Part shown: positions 12,482 to 23,479 of the stretch, one piece after another | Layout of the letters: each line of letters starts with the position of its first letter | How positions within the stretch are numbered: the first letter of the stretch is position 1 | Source of the DNA: Oehlia diaphana | Taxonomy: Eukaryota; Glomeromycota; Glomeromycetes; Glomerales; Glomeraceae | Reading direction: 5' to 3' | DNA length: 46,308 nucleotides | Assembly (NCBI GenBank): GCA_003833135.1 | Contig: QZLH01000217.1 | Span: forward strand, 70,855-117,162 | Notes under the pieces: generated by a model | Databases searched by the model: none | Seen by the model: the letters and a program-made list of their open reading frames with translations, nothing else | What the model was told of the DNA's origin: nothing | Position numbers and translations under genes: made by a program

Positions 12482-13092
12482 TATCCCAGATTTTTTTTTT
12501 TAAAAAAAAAAACGAAAGGATATTTTTTTTTTCATCTTGATTCAAAGATAAAACTGATCTTAATTACAAAGTCTGTACCCCATATACAGTAAATATGATG
12601 TATAAGATGATCAACATATCTGATATGCATTTATTTTTAAACTTTGATCTTTTTATTTAATATTTTGTAAATTATAGCGATCCACAATTTATATGAATTA
12701 TTAATGCAAGTAGTTAATAATAATAATTAATAAAGAAATACCACTATATATTGATAGCATAGCATTTTTAAATAATTGTCTAGAGCGAAGCGAAGGATTG
12801 ATTACAGGATATAATCAAACAATTGATTTATTTCTTACGATCTTGGTGAAAAATTCGATCAACAAGTAATAATTACGGATGCATCGACAAGACGAAAGAT
12901 CAGTCGCTTTTTAATATTACTAATATTACTACGGAAAACCGTCATGGGTCCGGAGCGATAAATTGTTTATTTACGTATCACAAATTTTATTCTATTTTTA
13001 TCTTGTTTTTGTTTATCGAATTTTCAGTGACGCGACAAAACGTCTTCGCCACGTGATCCAATATGTGATAAACATATATATAGTCGTGTAAA
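12482..13092. other. Upstream region of the amidohydrolase, no gene seen
   Basis: A+T-rich with T/A runs close to the start codon (12490-12530). It then becomes less extreme around 12780-13080, where no reading frame is convincing. Confidence 0.4.
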
Positions 13093-13280
13093 AACATTAT
13101 GAAGTATGAACACTAGTGTAGGCAATTTCCTGCTTGACAAAAATAAAATAAACATTATGAACACTAGTCTTGACATAAAATAAATAAACATTATGAACAC
13201 TAGTCCTGACATAAAATAAATAAACATTATGAACACTAGTCTTGACATAAAATAAACATTATGAACACTAGTTTTTTCAG
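13093..13280. repeat. 36-bp tandem repeat with ACTAGT core
   Basis: Units starting AACATTATGAACACTAGT begin at 13151, 13187, 13223 and 13255, with spacing 36, 36 and 32 bp. A degenerate copy lies at 13093. Each unit carries the palindrome ACTAGT and an AAATAAATAAAC tail; the last spacing lacks 4 bp. A frame through the repeat on the minus strand is a product of the repetition and not a gene. Confidence 0.85.
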
Positions 13281-13461
13281 TAACGGTAACTCTTGTAGAG
13301 TTTCGCTTATTTCTTCAAGTTCAATCGTCCAACTGCCGCTAAAATGAACACCTTCCTCGCGACAATCTAATTAACAAATATAAAAAAAAATAGTTCGAGT
13401 TAATGAAAAATAAAAAGATTAAAAAAGATCGAACAAAATTACAACAGTACCTCTCTTCTCC

Positions 13462-13899
13462 CTAACGCTCTACAATACGAAACTTTATGTTGCCGAGTGG
13501 TGTGAATTCCCTAAACCACTCAAAACCATCGGGTGGAATATGTCCTGGTGGGTTAATGGAACTCCATTGTGGGTAAGCTCCAAATTTTACTAGTGTATTC
13601 CAAATTTTATTCTGCGGCTGGGAATGTTCCGCGGTTCGGCTACACACACGATCTTTAGGTATCAGAAAAATGCCTAAAATATTATAAGAGTAACTACTCT
13701 CGTAAGGAAGAATAGTTTGTTCTAAAGAGATAGATAAAGTGTCGGAAAGACAACTTGCTAAAGGAGTTGGAAAATCTGACAGTGAAAACATTTGCCTAAA
13801 ATAATTACAAGAGTAAGAATAGTTGGTTCTAAAGTATGTATTACTGGGGGGAGGAAAAATGTCAGAAAGACAACTTGCTAAAGTAGAATGTGATAACAT
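13462..13899 (-). CDS. Doubtful small ORF with internal duplication
   Basis: A 145-codon frame whose start half holds two related blocks, each beginning LASCLSD, from a DNA duplication with a spacing of about 120 bp (13741 vs 13861). Other matched stretches are offset by 122 bp, so the duplication does not keep one frame throughout. No signal peptide, domain or splice pattern is recognised. It may be a young orphan gene, part of a larger unseen gene, or non-coding repeat sequence. Confidence 0.25.
   Translation of the reverse strand: MLSHSTLASCLSDIFPPPSNTYFRTNYSYSCNYFRQMFSLSDFPTPLASCLSDTLSISLEQTILPYESSYSYNILGIFLIPKDRVCSRTAEHSQPQNKIWNTLVKFGAYPQWSSINPPGHIPPDGFEWFREFTPLGNIKFRIVER
13660..13885. 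repeat. Imperfect direct duplication, spacing about 120 bp
   Basis: The string GAAAGACAACTTGCTAAAG occurs at about 13745 and 13865. The motif TGCCTAAAAT with a following AAGAGTAA stretch occurs at about 13671 and 13793. The two copies are adjacent and diverged by small indels. Confidence 0.7.
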
Positions 13900-14513
13900 T
13901 TTGTACGTGTAAACATTTTGTACGTGTATATCTTAAAATACATAATAAAAATGAAAACACAAAGGAGATGACGTAATTAAAAATCGCATAACTGATAACA
14001 CTAGTAAAATTACTTCATGGTAATTTATAGTAATTTATCTGTAATATAAAATTTAAAATTAGTTATTCTTTATTTTTATAAATTAAACTATAAAGACTTA
14101 ATTTAGTAATTGGTAAATGAATTGTTCAAAAAATATTATTCTATGTTATTATGTTATCAATTCATTTAAGATAAAGCAAATAAATATTACGCTCATGAAA
14201 GTATAAATACTTTATTAGTTGGATAATTTAAAATAATTATCGTAATATAGTTGGATTAAGTATATTGCAAATTTTTAACCATTCAGCGGTATGATATCAA
14301 TTTACAAAATGCCTGTTCACATGACCATTAACCAAAACTATTTATGTAAACAGGGATTACATGAAAAGGAAAATATATTTAAAAAGAAAAATAAATTACA
14401 AGCTAGTGCAAAATTAATATATCCATTATTGGTTATATTAAATAAAGATGTTAAACAAATTAAAGAGAAAAAATACACAAACTAATTAAGAGTCAGTTGT
14501 AATTCGTTTTTTT
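13900..14513. other. A+T-rich region downstream of XRN1, no gene seen
   Basis: Probably the 3' flank of XRN1. A 64-codon plus-strand frame at 14291-14485 has Lys/Asn-rich composition and no recognisable feature, so I do not call it. Confidence 0.45.
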
Positions 14514-17500
14514 TTATGTTTTACCATCTCCTCTTCCGCGTCCTCGTGAAATTCCATTACCACCATAATGTATTCCACGACTTCCATTGCCTCTACTGGG
14601 TAAAAAACCATTCCCATTTGAACTCCTTGGACGATAAGAATGATGCGTTTGATTTTGTACACCATATTTTGTAGCACCTGAAGATGCTTGTGATTGTGAA
14701 ATTGGTCGTGCATGTAATTGTGATTGTTGTATGTAACCATTTGATCCGCTTGCGCCCCGAGAACGATTAGGAGGTCTTTGATGGGAACCATTTGGAATGA
14801 TAGATCCCCAGCCTCTATTACTACGACCCGAATAGCCATTATTATAATAATAAGGGTATGCATTAGAATTATAATATTGTTGTCCGTTCTGTAGCGCCTC
14901 TTGATAACGAGATTGATAATTAATATTTGTTCCATGCCTTGATCTACCATTTCCGGTATTCGAACGACGAACAGGAAGCTGTGGTCGTGTCAAGTTAAGC
15001 AAAGAGTTGGCAAGAACGGTCATTCCGCGATAATTTGAGCATCTTGAAATAAATTCATTTAACGATTTATATTAACATAGTACTTTTCGTAAGATAATGA
15101 TAAGAATAGCATAAAACTTACCTATCGCCCAATGTAGATCCGCCCATAAATGTACAATCGAATACTACATCAATATTATTTTTTTCAATACCAACGATCG
15201 TACCTTTAGATGCAATTGGTACGTTTCCTGAATCTTTAACAAAAACAACACGATCGCCAAGGTTGAATTTTTGGTTTTGTAAAAGTGTTGATGCGTGCGA
15301 CGGCTTTAACAATTGCTTTTTAAAGCAAATTTACTCATCAATTTAATTGTCATTATCTAGGAAAAATATTAAAATAAAATTATCTTACATATCTCGCCAA
15401 TTTTTTAAATTCTTCTTGATCGATAACCATATTTTTAAGGAACTCGTCGGCAGCTTTTTCTATTTCTTGTATTGCTTCCTATATCATAAAAAAAAATAAT
15501 GAATATATTTTAATTTCAACGTAAAACCCAAAAAGTGAATAGTTGTTAAAAAGGCGTATTTACTTTATCTAATTGCTCTGCTTCTAATGGAACCTTCTCG
15601 AAATCCCTCACTTCAACGGTTTTAAGCCAATCCTTAATAGCATTGATTTTAGACACGGCCTCTTCTTTCGGATAAAAATCTTCTGCAGTATATATTTCTA
15701 TGTAAACATATTATGTTAGAAGGGTATAATAACAGTTATAATTTTCTTTATCACGTTAATAAATATCCAGAGAACAATTACCCTCTTTATCATGCTTATT
15801 CTCTAAACCTTGAATAAATTCTGGGAATTTTTCCTACATATCGTACAAACATATTAAGTTTTATTATTAATGCCATTATAAGATATTGAAAATGCTGAAA
15901 CCAACTTTATATTCTGCCAGAATTTGTATTGCTTTTTCGCTGTATTCCCAACCATCCTTATCCTTAATCTTAGCCTTCCTGGTATATCCCAATACTTTTT
16001 GTTTCTTTGCCTCGAACTTTAAATTGAGACCAAGATTGACTCGTTGATCGGTTGATTTTTGTTCATTTGAATTTGATTTACAAATAACATGTAAACTAGC
16101 AGTTAACTTGCTTAAAGTTAAACCACTTATATTCAATCTTTTAGCAACAGCAAATGAAGGAGAATATTTAATTCTTGCAGCAAAAGCTTTTGCAACTTCT
16201 GAACCAAATTCAGGTTCATTCAAGTTATTTTTGTCAATGATCTGAAAAGATTACAAGAGGTAAGAAAAAAATAATCATTGATTAAAATTATAAGGACCTA
16301 ATACCAGATAATTACCGCTTTCACAGCCAGATTCTCTTCTGTGTTAGAAGAAACCCTCCCAGGACATCCATAATGGTTATTACCCAGATAGAATATTTCG
16401 GTATATAACGGAAACTCCTCAGCTAATGGAGCAGCAGGTTTTTCTTCGTACCTAGAATCTTCACATTCAACACTATCGACTGTTATTTGTATTGCATATT
16501 CCTGTTCCTCTTCGAAAAATTCTCTAACTAGAGCGCCATCTTGCTCTTGCTTCATACCTTTTTATTTCCGAAATTATCATTAATATATTCAATATTACGT
16601 AGAAGTAATTAAGTAATCGTATACGTACCTTTAAGAACCAGAACATGTGCAAAAACATTTACTTTTCCAATTATTGTTCCATATCTTTTGCTGTTATCTT
16701 GTTCAAATTTATCGGCCTTCCGTCGCCACTTTTCACTTATTTCCTGTTTATGTGGGATTTTATTAATTTGCCCGTTAATTAATTCATATCTAAATTGTTC
16801 ATCAGATATAGCTTGTACTTTTCCTTCTTGAAGGAAAGGCCAACCTAACAACATATAAATTATTTGTAAGAATTATATTAAAGTGAATACTAAATTTTCA
16901 TAATTTAGACGTACCGACAAATATTCTTTCACCAACTTTTTCACGTGCTATATCTATAGTTTTCATATCCTTAAATTGGTCAACTATTGAAATAACCATA
17001 GTTTCGTTTCTAAATAAACGTTTAATCTTATTAAATACTAGTTTATAAATAAAATTAAAAACAAGTCGAAATTTTAGAACCTGAAACATACTTGCTCTCC
17101 GAATTAAAAACATTAACCCCATGCTGCAAAAGCTTCGCAGTATGTTTAAGTGTTTGTAATGATGGAAAACCAGGCATCGCTTTAATCCCCAATTGAACTC
17201 CGTCACAAAGCCCTTTTATAATAAATTTTGGACCTTCCAAAGTTGGGACATGATAAACTTCAGTACGACACAAACAATACGGGATATCTAAATTATGGAT
17301 AGAACAATTTATAATTGTTATTGTGAATCTAAAAAAAATTTTAAATAAGTTAATGCAAATAATGAGGCTTCACCTGGAAAAAAACCTGGTAATGATGAAG
17401 GATATGGTTCTTTATAATCTGGATCATACGTAAACAAAAAACTATCACCAAAAGTATCCCTTTTTTTTTCTTCTTCAGTTAATTGATCTTTCCTATCTAA

Positions 17501-20303
17501 TGGATAAGACAACATAAATTATTAGTGTTTAAGTACAAATTAAGAAATTTTTTCACTTTAAACTCACCCTTCAAAGCATCGACTAACTTTTTTACATCAA
17601 TGAATGGGATATTTACTATTGCTTCCCATTCTTGTTTTTTACCATTCAAGTCTGTTGTGAATTCTTTTGGATAGAAATCTATTATTGGAGAGTTAGGATC
17701 GGACAATAAATCCTATCAAAAAAGGAGATAAAAGTAATTAAATATTTCAGTTTTTAAGGAGTAAATCATATTTATTGTCAGAAATTTTAAAAACCATCAC
17801 CTGATATGCTTTAGGCAAAAATTTTTTACTCCCTTCGGGCAAAACACCCATTAATTGCTCAAACGGTGTGAATGGTTTTTCCTTGCTGCTAAAAAACGAA
17901 ATATCGATCTTATCTAATTCATACAGATCTGAAATTTTCGGTGAATAGTGGTATGGATAAAACCACCCCCAAGATGCAACACCAAAGTAGTAATACCATA
18001 GAACCCATTGCAGTCCTTCAATATATGAACCAACTATTTCATCCATGCTCTCTCGATTGTCATAATCAATCTGCAGTTTCTCCCTATAATATTTTCTTTT
18101 CCATTCAATAAATGCCTCATCATCTTTCTTTCTTTCCTTTTCTTGATATGTTTCAGTATCATCCTCTTCAATTACTTCTGCAGCTTCATATTTTTCATAA
18201 ACTACCTCCCTTGTTTCTCCACTTGACTCATCTTCAGAGCCATATTCAACGAACAAATGTTTGTTTCCTCCATCTTCAAGTACTGATTGAATTTTCAATT
18301 TCAATTCTTCAGCAAGTTTTTTTATAAAAGCGCGATCACGTGCAGGATAATCAGTCGGAAAATGATGTCTTGAACGTGTTTTAACCAATTCTTTGATCTG
18401 ATCATATATTTCTCGTTGTTTTGGTGTTAGAACTATTGTTTTTTTTTTTTAAAAAAATAATAAAAGATTTAAATATAATAAGCTTTCATTATTTAGAATG
18501 TATAATATTCATACCTAATTTCTCCTTTCTCTTCTTCTCTTCCATCATTTCTAAATGTTTCTTCTGCTTTCCTTTAAACCATTTTAAATCTACAAATTCA
18601 CCTTCGTAAACATCTCTTTCAAAAATAGTTAATTCTCTAAATATCATCTCAAGTCTTTTCACATCTAATAATCCTCCGTCATTAATATAACCGCCTTTAA
18701 ATAAAAATAATTAATATAAATAAATAGGAATATATAAATCAATAAGCTAATTATTACTCACCAGCAGCAGGTAAAACTTTTTTGTACACGTGAAACATCA
18801 ATCCAAGTGCCCCTTCAGCTATATGAAGGTTGGGCAAATGTGGTAAAAAATCGTTACCAATAAATAATGCTAACAAAATGAAATCGTCTATTATTCTTTC
18901 GAGATTATATTCAAAAGAAAGTGTTTCCTTAAGTATTGAAAATTCAAGATCCAAATATTCACGCAATAATGATAAATGCATGAGATAAAAATTTTGAGAT
19001 TCGACACGTCTGATATGAATCGTAAAGAAAATTAAATCTAAGGAATTAAATAATGTATTAACTTCTTGACTTATCTTATTTAACCTACCCTTGTTTTTTC
19101 TTTTTACTTGATCCAAAAGTAACTTCTTCTCTGAGTAAAGCAAAATGTGGATCATGACTTAAAAGTCCAAGCATAATTAAATCTGCATCTAATCCATATA
19201 AACAATGTCTGACATTGGGATTATAATCGTCTTGGGCTTTTGTGTTACGAATATATTCCATGATTTTATGTTCTCCTTCACCTGGTACTTCGTGGCCTGA
19301 TAATACTACTTTAATATTTCTCCAATTTGAGTCTTCTGTCACTTTCTTATTTATAAAATATTTGAGTTGATGTGAAAGTTTTGTCATAAATTCGGTTCCT
19401 AGCGAGTATTATATAACAATGGTTTCATTGAGTGTACAATGATAAGAAAAGAAGATTTTAACGGTTGAAATTATGAAAGTCAAACCTGGTGTAATACAAT
19501 TACTATCAAAAGGTGCCTCCTGAGGTGATTCTTCACCTCTAGATTCGGCTTTTTTAGCGGCTTCAGCAGCAGTTCTGAATCGCCTAGCACGTTGTTGATT
19601 CATTTTAGCCCTTGGGGCAACGCCTACGTGAATATCCAATTCGATTTGCAATTTATTAATTTTAATGTTAAATGTATTGTACATTGTTCAAATAAATACC
19701 ATCAACGGCCATAAAAAATAGTTGTTTCGGTTTTATTTTGGTAAATAAATGATCGATATAGTTAAATATTTCTATGAAAATTTTGTCTTCGGAAACACGG
19801 TTAAGAACATCCATATCATTATTCGAATGAGAACAGTTGTGAATAATGCCATTCATATCAAGGTATAAATTATCTACCAATATTTATTGCAAATAATATT
19901 TTGGATGATAAAAATTATTGAATTGTTAAAAAAGAAAAAAAAATATTTCTTAAAGCTAAACAATGACAACGAAACAAAAACATACCGAATTCTGGGATCC
20001 TAAAACCCCACCCGAAAAAAATGTAAAATTATTAATGATACAAAAGTTAGAACTACATTCATAAATATATACAAATTGTCATTTCTCAACACTTTTTTTT
20101 GTTAGAAGAATAAAAAAGGTCAATTTGCCTATTCTCGGTAATCAGCTGGCTGCACAACGGATATCTTTCACTACGAAATTACAAAAGATGTGTAGCAATG
20201 TAGCAAAATATTTTAAAAAATTTTAATATATAGAGAAAATATACAAATTTAATTTTAAATGGTAAAGTTACCTCATCCATCGAAAGAACTTTGGAATCCC
20301 CAT
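14514..20303 (-). CDS. XRN1: 5'-3' exoribonuclease 1 (XRN1), 21 exons
   Basis: Degrades decapped mRNA from the 5' end in the cytoplasm. Exons: 20303-20272, 20170-20129, 19999-19986, 19873-19700, 19623-19486, 19398-19089, 19009-18762, 18694-18515, 18432-17801, 17712-17568, 17496-17374, 17287-17092, 17009-16915, 16844-16629, 16557-16316, 16241-15906, 15833-15782, 15697-15564, 15478-15389, 15315-15122 and 15042-14514. They sum to 1373 codons with no stop. The start MGIPKFFRW is the family N-terminus. Catalytic residues sit at family positions: Asp35 and His41 (DMNGIIH), KMNQQRARR (Lys94, Gln98, Arg101, Arg102), GEGEHKIM (Glu174, Glu176) and DADLIM (Asp204, Asp206). The Trp/Tyr-rich WGWFYPYHYSP segment, the middle barrel domains and RCSNYRG follow. 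The tail is Asn/Gly/Ser/Arg-rich with RGRGRG near the end. The nuclear paralogue Rat1/XRN2 is less likely given length and the C-terminal domains. Confidence 0.95.
19986..19999 (-). other. 14-nt micro-exon of XRN1
   Basis: The exon encodes the end of codon 25 through the first base of codon 30 (IPEF core). It is bounded by TAG on the upstream side and GTATGT on the downstream side. It is needed to join ITENR to DNLYLDMNG, the conserved active-site strand; without it the frame breaks. Length comes from phase arithmetic and matches family spacing, which puts the catalytic Asp at residue 35. Confidence 0.85.
20000..20128 (-). other. GC-AG intron in XRN1
   Basis: The second XRN1 intron begins GCAAAT after an exon ending AATAG and ends TTTTAG. 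A GT donor giving the right frame is not present nearby. GC-AG introns are a known minor U2-type class, usually with a strong AG|GCAAG-like donor as here. Confidence 0.75.
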
Positions 20304-21982
20304 TTTTCAGTTTTGTGATAAATGTTACAACTAAATACTATTTAAATTCGTCGGATCGTGTGCTTTTGTAGCTTCTCACTTAAACCTTTCTATACTCCAA
20401 TTCGCTATTCTAAATCCGAAATCAAGACAACGTCTCTCTCTTGCTCTTCACAGGTTTTAAAATAACTTGGGAAATTGGCATAACTTAAGCTCAAATAACG
20501 TGTTCACCGTTTGTTTTATTTCATAATGTCTGCATCTAAATTTCAAATACTAAATTATGCAATAATGATCGGCTTTAACAATATATTTTATTGAAGAAAT
20601 GCTATATGATTTATGTATATACCTTATTAATTTTTTTATATTATATTTACAAATTTTACAATTACAATAAATTACAATGATAATAATAATTGACAAAATT
20701 TAATTAAAAAAAGTAATTAACAAATGATGATTATGAAAAAAAAAATATTTCTTTTTTCGGAGAACGATAGCTGTTTTTTTCCAAGAGAAGGTTATGAAGG
20801 TTAGAATTATGAATAAATACATATTTTATTTGATAATAGGAATAGATCTCCTCATGAGCAATTCAAAATAATGAAAAAATCCGAATTACCTTTATAATAA
20901 ATCCTTCTTCCATTTAGACCAAATACTACAAATAATTATTGAAAATCCCGCACTTATCTCACCAAATTACAAACACAGTTATTATTTGATAATGCTGCGG
21001 AATTATTCTAGGTAATAATATTGTAATAATTAATCAAATTATCAAAATTAAATGGTAACTACTATTTTTGGGATAGTCACTAGATTATTATGCAAATTCT
21101 GATATGTAATTTGGAACTTTTATTACGTAGACTGTTATCAGCTATCGGGCTATGACATGAAGGCTTAAACAACCACAGGAAAAAAAACTGGTTGAGGGAA
21201 AGGGTGAAAAAGGGAGAAATTTGTGAAAAAATCATTAAATGTAATACCTATTCACGTGAGAGAGTATTATATAATAATTAATGTTTCATGTGCAAAAATG
21301 AATGGGCCACAATTTCACATAATCTTCACATTCCGACTCAAAAACATAATCGTGTTGCAGTACAAAAGGAACACAAATGTTGGAACTTGCTATTTTGATT
21401 CTCCATTTAGATTGAGAAAGTTAAAAATCTACAAAATCAAATGTGATCCTTATCAAGTTAACGGAAATGATCATATAGTAGACAGGATAAAAAAGGATTA
21501 ATGTCAGATGGCCTTTATGTAAATTTGAATTTTTTAGCTAAAAATCAAAATAAACAAAGTGTCAACTTTATACTGATTGTGTTACCTAAATTGTCGCACT
21601 TTTATATAAACTTTTGACCTTATATATCTCCACTTCCGTAATCTCCCCTAAACCACACCTTCGAGACAAGTATTGCAATCCGTTAATCCTTTTCCATTAG
21701 CTTGTAATCTTTCTTTATATTCGCAAAGCATAAAATAATATCAAACTCATCATATTAACCTCCTACCAAAATCTTGTCTCCCGTTTTCCGATTATTAATT
21801 GTTTATTTCTCCTACTTATTTCTCATATTTAGGATACTCTGCCAACTTAAGATCTTTAATAAAAATTTTAATAAATTCTTATAAATAGTTTATACGTGTA
21901 TTTAAAAGAGGTACTTCCAGTGAATGTCTAAGGGTACTATATAATTAACTGCTTAATAAAGATCTGAAAAGGAGAAAAACTG
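20304..21982. other. Divergent promoter region between XRN1 and the coiled-coil gene
   Basis: About 1.7 kb separates two divergent start codons. The part near XRN1 (20330-20520) is less A+T-rich and likely promoter or leader. A block at 21600-21800 rich in C and T precedes the coiled-coil gene. A 92-codon plus frame at 21223-21501 shows no domain and I leave it uncalled. Confidence 0.45.
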
Positions 21983-23289
21983 ATGATGAATCGTGATCGT
22001 AGTTCAAACTCTGTCAAGGTTCGTGGTCCACGAGTTAAAACAAATGTTAGTAGCTCTAAACTCGATATTCCGACACAGCCACCTCCACTTGTGCGCAGCA
22101 ACACTTTACCTCCCAATCACACAAGCGTTCCTCGCGTTCCTCGAAGTCCTCGCAGTAGTTCAATAGGATTGTCGGATAAAGAGAAAGCTAGGTCTGATGA
22201 TGGCTTCCATTCTGATTCCGATAAAGATAGTAACCAATCAGCAAATTCGAGTATAAGCATACATAGTAGTAAAGGATATCTTACTAAATCTCCCTCAATC
22301 AAGTCGAATGTTGTCGCAAAAGTACGCCCAAAATCCTCTCTTGGAACTATGTCGGATAATTCATCATCAGATAAATCGAAAGTAGAACTTGATATTGCTA
22401 CTTTAAATCGTCAATTTAAAGCCGATAAACAAGCAGAAGAAGCAAAGAAAAATAGAAAGGTGAGTAAATGGTATATAATGTGACTGATAAAATAATGCAA
22501 TGCTGATCGTCAACAAAATTGCTGTTTAGGTTTTTCTATTTTTTCCGATATATTTTTGTATGCACATAATCATTATAATCATTGAACTTCTTTCAATCTA
22601 GCTACTATTTTTTTGATTTACCTGTTGCTTTGATTTTTATAATGTATAAAATATATTTAATTTAAATATGATAATTAATTGGGTCGATAGGTCAAGAAAA
22701 CAGTAGCAAATTGGTTTCTTATAGATTTATTTCAAAAAGATATACGTGTGTATGAAAAGAGACTAATAAAAAATATTCTTCTATTGATTCATCTCTTTCA
22801 GATTCAAGATTTGGAAATATCAATACGAACATTGACGAAATTTAATGCTGAATTGGAAGCTACTAATAAAAAACAAGCTGCAGAAATTCAAGAATTGAAA
22901 AGAAAACTTAATATGTATGTAGGTTATATATTTAGTACGAGAGAAGGAACCTGAATTTATATATACCTATTTTTTATTAAACTTTTTAGTAATGACTCAT
23001 TCATGTCAATATATGAATCCGATGACGATGACGAAGTATCAACAGAGGTACGGTTTTATTATATATTATCTAATTTCATAAAATGCTAGAAATTTGTTCA
23101 TAATATAAAAACCATCCCTTCGATAAGATTGATTTAGTAGAAATTGGAAAAAATAATGACGCTCGATACCGTCAAATATGTATGATGATAGATGAGCTAA
23201 TTCAGAAGGCAAATGATGCTATTGCATATAAGTCAAAAATAGGGGGAGGTAGCAAAGTTCTGACAAATGCTCAATTAGGTTCGTTATAA
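21983..23289 (+). CDS. Ser-rich coiled-coil protein of unknown family
   Basis: Four exons, 21983-22459, 22802-22914, 22990-23047 and 23128-23289, join in phase to 269 residues. The first exon is a Ser/Pro/Lys-rich disordered head with basic and phospho-acceptor-rich stretches (SNTLPP, RSPRSSS, DGFHSDSD). The second gives a heptad-patterned coiled coil (about 160-197, LEISIRTL to ELKRKLN). The third is acidic (ESDDDDEV). The fourth is a helical segment ending in GSL. No signal peptide or membrane segment is visible, so it is probably cytosolic or cytoskeleton-associated. The exon 4 acceptor (CGATAAG|ATT) is chosen because the nearer TTTAG would put a stop in frame. The family is not recognised, and the stop only about 190 bp before the next gene could be in a longer unseen model. 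Confidence 0.65.
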
Positions 23290-23318
23290 TTTTTTTGAAA
23301 TTTCATGCAGTATTTTCA

Positions 23319-23319
<1 letters not shown>

Positions 23320-23356
<37 letters not shown>

Positions 23357-23366
23357 TTTTTTTTTT

Positions 23367-23410
<44 letters not shown>

Positions 23411-23411
23411 T
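23320..23411. repeat. Poly-T tracts followed by poly-A
   Basis: T runs of about 28, 17 and 31 bases broken by a few A, then a run of about 11 A. This sits in the short gap between two co-directional genes and could serve as transcript end or nucleosome-free promoter DNA; that role is inference. The T-then-A end can fold back. Confidence 0.85.
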
Positions 23412-23479
23412 TCTTAAAAAAATAAATTCTTCACTAAAAAATATTAATTTTAATTAATTTCAACGTTTTTTTTTCAAAA

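Noticed and set aside
13024..13248. 74-codon repetitive minus frame
   Set aside because: Its repeated MSRLVFIMFIYF text is the 36-bp (12-codon) tandem repeat read in frame.
14291..14485. 64-codon plus frame downstream of XRN1
   Set aside because: Lys/Asn-biased composition, no start context or domain.
21223..21501. 92-codon plus frame in the XRN1 divergent promoter
   Set aside because: No recognisable domain, signal or splice structure; composition compatible with chance.
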